A stretch of 64,000 nt of DNA, taken from the NCBI RefSeq assembly GCF_040807025.1, contig NC_090982.1:10000514-10064513 (forward strand), written 5' to 3'. The stretch's first letter is position 1; every line of letters starts with the position of its first letter. Below the pieces are notes generated by a model. The model saw nothing but the letters and a program-made list of their open reading frames with translations, ran no database searches and had not been told where the DNA came from. Positions 50,101-59,100 of the stretch are shown here, in pieces. This stretch comes from Struthio camelus. Lineage: Eukaryota; Chordata; Aves; Struthioniformes; Struthionidae. A program made the position numbers and the translations under genes.

Positions 50101-53100
50101 GGATATAAAAATACTGTGGGAGATAGTCTCAGAAGAGTGGCAAAGTTGAGGTAAATGGTATCCCCTGCTCTCCCCTCTTATGGAAGTGTACTCATCTTAA
50201 CACAGAAGGCAATCAGGTTGGTCAGGCACGATTTACCCTTGGCAGATCATAGTGATTTACTGGCTCTTTCCCATCACCACCTTCGTATGCACAGCAGTGT
50301 GTTCAAAGAGAACTCTTGATTTTTCCCAGGGACTACAGTGAGGCTGATCTGCCTGTAGTTCCCCAGAGTGATCTTCTGGGCTTTCCTAAAGATGGGAGAA
50401 ACACTTGGTGTTCTCTTGTGATTGGAATCTTCCCCCAATGTTTGTGACCTTTCAAAGATAATAGCAGCCTTGCGAGGACATCAGCCAGCTCTCGTAGCAC
50501 TCTTTTGTGCATCCTGTCTGATCCCATGGACTTGTATGGTTCAAATTTTGTCACTTAACCCCTGACTTGATCCTCAGCTGCTGCTGGTATGACTGAGTAT
50601 CCATGTATCGACCTGTCTGCAAAGTGTTGAGTTGCTTTTGTGGCTTATGCAACAAATACCTCCTGTGAAACATTTGTGATTGTTTTCCTTCAAATATCCT
50701 TCAGAGTTTTCCGCCTATATAGTTTTGTTTTTCTTATACAAAGTCAGTTCATGTTGCTCAGATGATATGTGTAGTGTAGGTCATCTCAGGCTGAAAGGTA
50801 AAGAAGTTAGTTGGGCTGACCTGTGACAGGTGTGAAACAGAGCAGATGAGTTAGGATGTGTGACTTTTTTTTCCCCTTACTGGTGATCAGTATGCTTCAG
50901 ATATAACTGATTTTGTGTTCCAAAATGGGCTTTCTTAGTAATAAATGGTGAACTGTCAGATGTGAAATGGAAGTGAAATTGCAAAGGATGTTTCCAGTAC
51001 ATTTCGTCTTTTCTAAGATGAAACAGTGTTTTTTCCCAGAACTAAAGACAGCAATTCTAAATGATTTCAGCATCCTTCCAAGTATTTTCTGTAATTTTTA
51101 GATTTTTTTTCCTAGCAGCAGCAAGATTAGTGTGGGTGACTTTTTGCTTGACAGTTTTTAACCAACCATGGAAAAGAAACCTCAGTTCTTAGATTTTACC
51201 ACTGTCCTGAAAAGGTGATGTCATCTCACCCAACACATCTTCCCCAGTCTGGCCACAGACTACAGCAGGCAGAGATCATGACTTCAGTCACCATCGTAAC
51301 GAAAAGATACAGTAAGCACTTAAAAAGAATTTTCAGCTCTCTAATTTCAAAGCACCATGTACTGGTGGCTGTGTCTTCTTCCCTAGTTTACAGGCAGGCA
51401 AGTGGAAGATCACATACCTTTCTGTAGGTGAAACAGGTCTGTGGCACAGAAGAGCTAGTATCTGACTCCTAGTCCCGCTTACAGAATGCGGCCTTCCTGT
51501 TACCTCCCGTATTGGCCCAGTGAGGGGGGAGAGTTCAGCTTGGTTAGTAAATAGTGTTTTTATCTTACTCAAGAATGAGGTGGATAGGGGGTCTCTGATA
51601 ATAGTAACTGTACTGTGGCTCTGTATAATTGCTTTCAGTGTCTATTTGATAAGAGTATCTGTAGGAAACAATGTAGCATGCTGCATCCATGTGAATTGGA
51701 ACTGCCTGCCATATGACATTCTAATGAGTTGAGACTGCTTTGTTAAAAGTTTCCTCTAAAGTGACAGTTCCCAAATTTTGTCTATGGTTCTCAGATAATA
51801 CTAAGTAATAAATTTTGTGAACTTCTTGTCTTGTGTTGGTGTACGGTGTTGATTAGTGGCTTCTTCGCCCCACATACTGGGGTGAGTGCATAGAGAGATC
51901 TGTCTACGTCATGGGCAAAGTCACTCATCTTTGAGGTCAAACCGGTCTTAAAGGAAATGTTTTTTTTGGCCGTGGAAAGACAATGCTTATGTGGACATGT
52001 AGGAAGGAAACAATACGTGGGTTCACTTTTCTTGTGCATGTTTTAGCAGTCACTTTCACTTCCTCTATTTAAGGACTTATAGAAGCTACCAGTTGATGTT
52101 CATTTTGGCATCATTGGTAAAATAAAGGTTCCTCTTTGTGTCTTGTTTGAAGAACATCTCTTTACTTTCCTGATGCATGACTGTGTTGCTTGGCTGAAGC
52201 CTTTGTATTGGAGTACTAATTAAGACAAAATGGAAAGGTTTTGAGCTATTTCCAATTTGTAACTTTGGACAGTTCTTTAAGAATTCTGTTGTAGGCAGAA
52301 TGAAAGTGAGATGATTGAAATGTTCATAGATATTTTGTGTGTACCTACAGTAGGGCCAAGGCAGAGATGATATGCTAGGTGCTACAATGGAATTCTCATA
52401 AGAAATAATTGTCATTTTTCTTTTTATCCTCCACTACTCTCAGGTTTCCCAGCTAGAGGTCTGGTACTTTTTTCCCACTTCTATGCCTTTGAATAGACGA
52501 AATTACAGTTTTTTTCACTATGGGAGTGTAGCTACTCTGTTCCTTTCAGAATGAAGCAACAAAATTGACATATGAATTAGTTCCAATTGAGAATAAGAAT
52601 GATGCTGAATGTGTAGCAAATGACTTGCAAAGTCTGACCACCTGCATGTAGATTAACACACACTTTCGAAAAATTATTTTTCAGATTCTTTTAACAAAAA
52701 GAAACTTGGAAAGCAACCTCAATCACCTTTGATCAGCCAAAAAGCTTTTTAATGCAATTTTTACCTATTCCCAGAAAGTAGTGAGGCAAGAAGTTCTGAA
52801 AAATTCAAGATACTTCCACTTTCTGTTAAGTATCTTTAAGAAACAAATGTTAAGAAATAAACTTTTGAGTAGCACATACCCATCTACCTGTCCCCACTCC
52901 AAGTTCCTTATGACGTATGTGAGTGTTTGCATAGAAGCGGAAGGGCTGTTAGTCTTGAAAACATTATATAAATGAGTGAGGTGGTAATAGAAAACCCTCA
53001 TTTTCATAAAGATGGTCTAGGAAGTGAACAGATGCAACTTAATCATTTTAACAAAGTTAGCACAGTATGTCATAGTACACTAACTGCACTAATTCTGAAT

Positions 53101-56100
53101 ATATATCCAATCTTCATAATAAACTTATCTTTTTATAGCATGATATAGCAGTGTGGTAGAAGTAACAGTATTTATCCTTTTACAAACAATTTTAATCTAG
53201 TTAAAACAATAGTTGCTAACACAACTTTGGAAATAAGTTTTTCTTATGTCTCTTCTAATTTAACTTGTTCCTGAAATGTTTAGAATGTCCTATTTGGATC
53301 TTTCACTAAGTTTACATGCCCTAAATTGAGGATTTATGTGACAAATTGCTTTGGTATGAGCAAGGTCAGCAGTCTGATATCAGAATCATTTTGAAGGCCA
53401 AGAAGAGAGTAACGGCAGAAGGTTTTGCAGCTGATCTCTAAAGCTATTTTAAATGCCTTGTGCTTTTTTCAACCTTAGTGAAAACCTGATTGATTAAGCT
53501 GGTGTTCCTAATGGCAGAGAAGCTTCAGAGATGACATGCTTGTTCTGTTTTGTACCTGGTCCCAGATGCTACTCTGCTCTTCTGGTCAAGTTCCTCTCCA
53601 TTATTGTAATAAGTAACAGCTTTTACTAGAAAGCTAATTGAGCATGTTAGACTTTGTGTTACTGGACCATATTTAGCTCTGGGCAGGACTAGTTTTTGTA
53701 TGAACTACTACTTTTCTGTAGTGCTCTTAATCAAAAAAAAGGTTTCAACACCAATGTGCTTAGAAACCATGTGTTTATAATTTATTCACATTTTGAATAT
53801 TCATATAAGTGTTCATATGAGTGTTCTTATGTTTTTATTAAGCGTTTTGTAATCACATCCTGACTCTGATGTTTTATTTTTTCTGAAATACTGTAGGTAC
53901 GTGGGTAAAGATTATTCTTCTGCCCAGGAACGAATGGAAGATGAGATGAAAGAATACTATAGTCAGAATCCCACAGTGTCCCTAGTTCAGTCTGTAAGTG
54001 TTGGGCAACTTGTTGCTGTACATGTTGAGGAAGATGCCTGGTTGCGTGCTCAGATAACTTCTGTGGAAGACAACAGAATAAAGGCAAGCAGCTGTTTATT
54101 CTGGCACTTGATAAACTTGAAACAGTTCTGTTTTTTAGATAAGCAGTCAGTTCTTAAACCTGCTGCAGTAGCAGTCTCTCCTTCCCTGTCTGGAAATATT
54201 TCTGTTTTCAGTTGCATGAGAAACTAAGAATTCTTTTGGAGCTGCATGATTGTCTAAATTAAATGGTCTTTCATTTTTTTGGGTTCTCCCTCCAGCCCCA
54301 TAAATACTTTGTTTTAGGGGGGTTGTTTTTGTTTATATGGAGCTGGGCACTTCAGCACTTCTGTACTGGTAAATGTACCTTTGATAATCTTATGAAGAAT
54401 AGGTGTAATAGTGCTGTGTGGAATGCGTCATGGGAAGGGAAAGTGAAGAGGGAAATTCATATGCAAACAGGCTAAAGACCTATGACCTAATTCTAGCATG
54501 AAGTCTTGCACCAAAGTATCTATCACATTCATTAAACAGCAAGACAGTGGAAAGGATATAGTAGTGTTTAAACTTCTTTGTTCACCTAAATAGACTGACT
54601 GGGTATTTTAGGAGTTATCAGCATGCTTGTTAGCTAAACACTTTTAATTGAGATTTAACTCCTCTGTTAAACCTTTCCTGAGCCAAACAGACTCTCTTGT
54701 TCATCTGCTACAAAACTAGAACATATAATTGAATTCTAAAAACAACTTCAACTTCTCAGTTATTCCTTATTTAATCAAACTTTTTATTTTGCATTCCCTA
54801 GCTGGGTGACTTTTCACCAAGATTTGCTTTACCTACTTCTAACGTTGATGCATTTTATAAATGTTTAAATAGCACATATGTTAGAATTAATTATTCTGAA
54901 AGTTAGCGTGATACTCTTCAGCTGAAATTTGAAGGGTAAGGGAAAGGGTCAAAACTCAATTTTGTAAAACGTTGTTGGTTTCGGAGAAACGGAAAGGGTA
55001 GTGATAGCAAATATGCCTCTGACTTCTCTGAAGCCTGAATAGCGGCAGAAAGAAGGCCACTGCTGCACTGCAGCATTTGCAGTCATCCTCAGACCTCCCT
55101 TTGGCAAGTTTGGTATGCAGACACTTTACGTGATAAAGTTTAGAAAACAGCTATAAAAAGCCCTGTCAAAGTCTTGTTTCTCTTGCCTTAGCCCTGATTA
55201 CCTGTTCCCAATCAGCAGTTTCCCTAGTGATTTCCTTTAATGCTTGCGGTATTTGTAGCGAAGTTGTTAGAAGCGTACATCAAAATGATTGTCTTAATGC
55301 TACAAAAACAAAAGGCAAGTTGTAGAATGGCACTGAAATGGAATTTGAGTTTTCAACACTTTCAAAACTTTAAAACTCAAAATTGCCTATTTATTACTGT
55401 GATTTGTGTGTGTGCGTGTGTGTGTGTTTTTTTAATGCAGCTTCAGGTAATGTGTGCTGAGTCTTTCCAGCACTCTAAGAACTGACATTCTGTGGAATGG
55501 TTGGAGAGGATAGTTTTAGGGATCTTGAAAAAGGCTTTCCTTAAACTCTAAAAATTCAAGCAGTGAAAGAAACTGAGGCCAAAGGCAATATATAGTATTA
55601 AATTACTGAGAAGTGGCTTACCTATTCAGTGGATGCACAGCAAATGTGATAACTGGCTATATTTTGTGTAGACTCAGGGACGTATACTTAAAATGATATT
55701 AATGAATTTGTTTTTATTTTCTTTTCCATTATCAGGTGTGCTATGTTGATTATGGCTTCAGTGAGGTTATTGAAAAGAACAACGTGTACAAGCTAGGCAA
55801 ACAGTTTTATTCACTTCCATTTCAGGCTGCAAAATGTAAATTGGCAGGTAAGAGAAAGCCACTATTGACTATACAGCTTGCTGTTATGTGACTGGCAGAT
55901 TGAAGCATCTCAACTTGAGTGTTGGGATCCTTATATATAATAACTCTAGGTTAAATTCTGTCCAAGACAGTTTAGTCTAAGCAGATGCAAGTAGGCACGG
56001 AAGGAAGGAAAAGGAGAGCAAAATAAGCAAGGAAGAAGGTGGCATTTTTTATTTAAAAAAACAAAACAAAACTTTACATGGGAGCACCCCAGTATCTATC

Positions 56101-59100
56101 TAATGGAACTTAAATTGTTTCTGCACTTAGCTTATATAGAATGAGCTTGGATATTTTTTCCATTTAATATATTTATGCCTAAATTAAATTTAAAGGAAAT
56201 AGTTGGTGGTGTATGAAACGATGTACTGGCACATTCCGTATTCCAGAAATAAGGCATATCTGTTGGCCAGTTGTGGCAACGCTCCTGAATGTGATCCTTC
56301 CCCTCTCAGTATTTGCAGACTTCCTAGACTGTGGGACATCTTCCCAGAACTGGCTGTTTCTAACTTTTACAAATTTTATTTCAAATGTACGGAACTGCCA
56401 GGAAGGAGCTGCGCTTTTTTTTTTTTTTTTTTTAAAAAAAACCTTGGCTGCACCTTTCACTCATTTGCCTTGATTCTTTCTGCAGAAGGTTGGGTTTTCT
56501 TCTTTTTGAGATGGATTTCTGCGTTAGAGGGAGAAATTGGGCAGAATACAAGTAGGGATGCAATATGACTTTCTAGCTACATGCTGATTCTTGAAAAGAC
56601 TACTGTTACAAACATAAACCTGGTTATTATATTTTCCTTCAAATAAAGTGAGAAGTAAAAAGTATGGCTTGTCTTATAGGACTGGAATTCTTCAGTGATG
56701 ATCCTGTCTTAGTAAAGACTGTGGAATCGCAAACTTGCAGTAAGATATTTGCTGTGGAAATATTGGAAAAGAGTGATATTCCTCTTCTTGTTCTTTATGA
56801 CACGTCTGGAGAAGATGATATCAACATCAATGCTACCTGTCTGAAGGCGTTGTATGACAAGTCCCTTGAATTGCACCTACAGGTATTTCTTAATTCATTA
56901 GAAATTTCTGACCGCCCTGGTTTTGGTTGCATAAAAACAGTATGTAGAAATTTACTAAATTTTTGTGTATGTGCTTTTCCTTTTCTTGTCAAAATCTTAC
57001 CACTGCAGGTAGACGCGTTATATACAAATGTCAGAGTAACCAGTGTTTCTTCTGATGGAAGCTTATATTGCCAGGTACCGTCTAAAGGCTTGTCCAGGCT
57101 CTCTGAAATCTTGCAGAAGCTGGAAGACTACTTCCGTTACAAGGTCTGTGATGAGGAGGGAAGTGGTGAAGTAATGTGGTATTTCTTCAGTTTATCAGTC
57201 CTTTTTCTCACACAAGTTCGTTTCTGAGGTAGCTACAGACCATAATGAAAATGGCTCCCAATTCTTTTCTTAGTCTTTGAGAGACAGCCTTAAGAGTGAA
57301 GTTTCTTTTGATTCTCTTGTTCAAAATGTTGTCTCTAACGCTGTCATCTCTAACGCTGTCAGTAACTACTTATAATCTTCCCTGAATAGTTTGAATAGTT
57401 AACAGAATGGTTCTTAATGGGCAACTTCAAGGGGAAGCTTCAGAGGAAGCACTGCTTCATCCAATATAAAATCTGTGTAGATACTGCCATATCCTGTTCT
57501 CTGGAGATCTGACTTATACGATGGAGTTAAGGTGCATGAACAGCCTGGCCCATAGCACAGTGTGTGCAAAATGTCAAAGAGCAGTGTAACCAAGGTCTGT
57601 TCTTTTTAATCGGGCTTCTTTGTGGGTTGTATGGTCTTGATCTGATGTGCTGCCTACCTGGTTCCTGTACCCTGTAGTTTTTGAATGTACTGACCAATTT
57701 CAACCAGCCTGAAATATAGGCAGTGTTCTCAGGAGTTAAGTTGCCCTAAAGTAGGCTGTGGGCCCAGATGTCTGTATACAGGCATATACAGCAAACCTTA
57801 TTACACAGAAGAGAATTTAGGCAAAAGAAAAACATTCTAAGAGAACCTAAGTTGTACAACATCCAACTGAAGCATTGGAGAATCTAAACATGAAATGTAG
57901 ATCCTTAAATTCTGGCACTGTTTGCTCCACCGCTTGCAAAATGCACGTTTCACGCTTCAAAATGCTTCAGCACTTCAGCATTTTTCAAAATGTTTTTAGG
58001 TGTACAAATTGAGCTTTAGACCTGTTGTGAGACGCAAACTCTGGAAATTATCTTGAACACATTCAGTTATCAAGATTCAGTTTCAAGCAGGCTGAATGCT
58101 GAAGAAAAGATTAAAGCTTTGAATGGTTGAACTATATCAAGATAGCCAGCCAGCTATTTAAAAGGTCCATATTTTCTGGGCTTAAAGTATGTGAGGTGAT
58201 AGTTGCTATTAAAGACAGAACTTGACTTTCAGACTCTTTAAATGTCGGTTTGTGTTTGGGCGTGAAAGAAACAATACTAACTTCACAGGGTTTTTTTGCC
58301 TGTAAACTTAAACTAAGGTGTTCATGGATTCTCTTGTGCCTTGTTATGTATTTAGAGTCGTCATGACGAAAGTCATCCCCGTGAGGCTTTCATTTGAGGC
58401 AGTAGTAAATTTGGGTCACTAAATATCTGAGTGAATGATGCGTTCTTGAGTAAAAGATGGGAGCTTCACCAGTTTTTTGTCACAACTCTGCACAGCTCCT
58501 GCTTTTCAGAATATCAATAGTAATAGTTAGTGAACTCCCAAAAGGGTGGGGAGGGTAGTGTCTTTGACTTGGAGGTTTTTCGGTCCTGGTAATTTACATC
58601 CTTTCAGTTCTCCTGTAGGACGTGTTGCTAGGAATTACAGCTTTACTGATTGGGGAAGCTTAAATAATGTGATACCAGCTGCTTCTGAGGCTGGAAAGAA
58701 GCTTTGTCTTTGAAACTGAGCTGTTGCTTCTCAGAACTGTGTGTTCTGTTGATGGCTTTTGTAATGATTTGTTGTGGGCCAGATAGTAATGGCTCTCTGC
58801 ATTATAACTGCTGTTTTTATATTTGCAGGCATCCGAGTTTAATATATCACTACCTTTCTGTGGCAAAATCTGCTTGTTTCCTTATAAAGGAAAATGGGCA
58901 CGTGTAGAGGTAAGAAGTACTCAAAAAGTAGCGACAGTTTCCCTGCATAGAAATGGCTCTTCCTTTTTGTTTAACCAAACCTGGATCCTTGTTTTCCCTG
59001 AAGCTGGTTATAGTGCAGACATTTCTGTTGCATGGGCAAACTTATCTCAGGTTTGTCCTTAAATGTGGAGTGATTCTGTAAAACAGGTATTTGTACGAAT

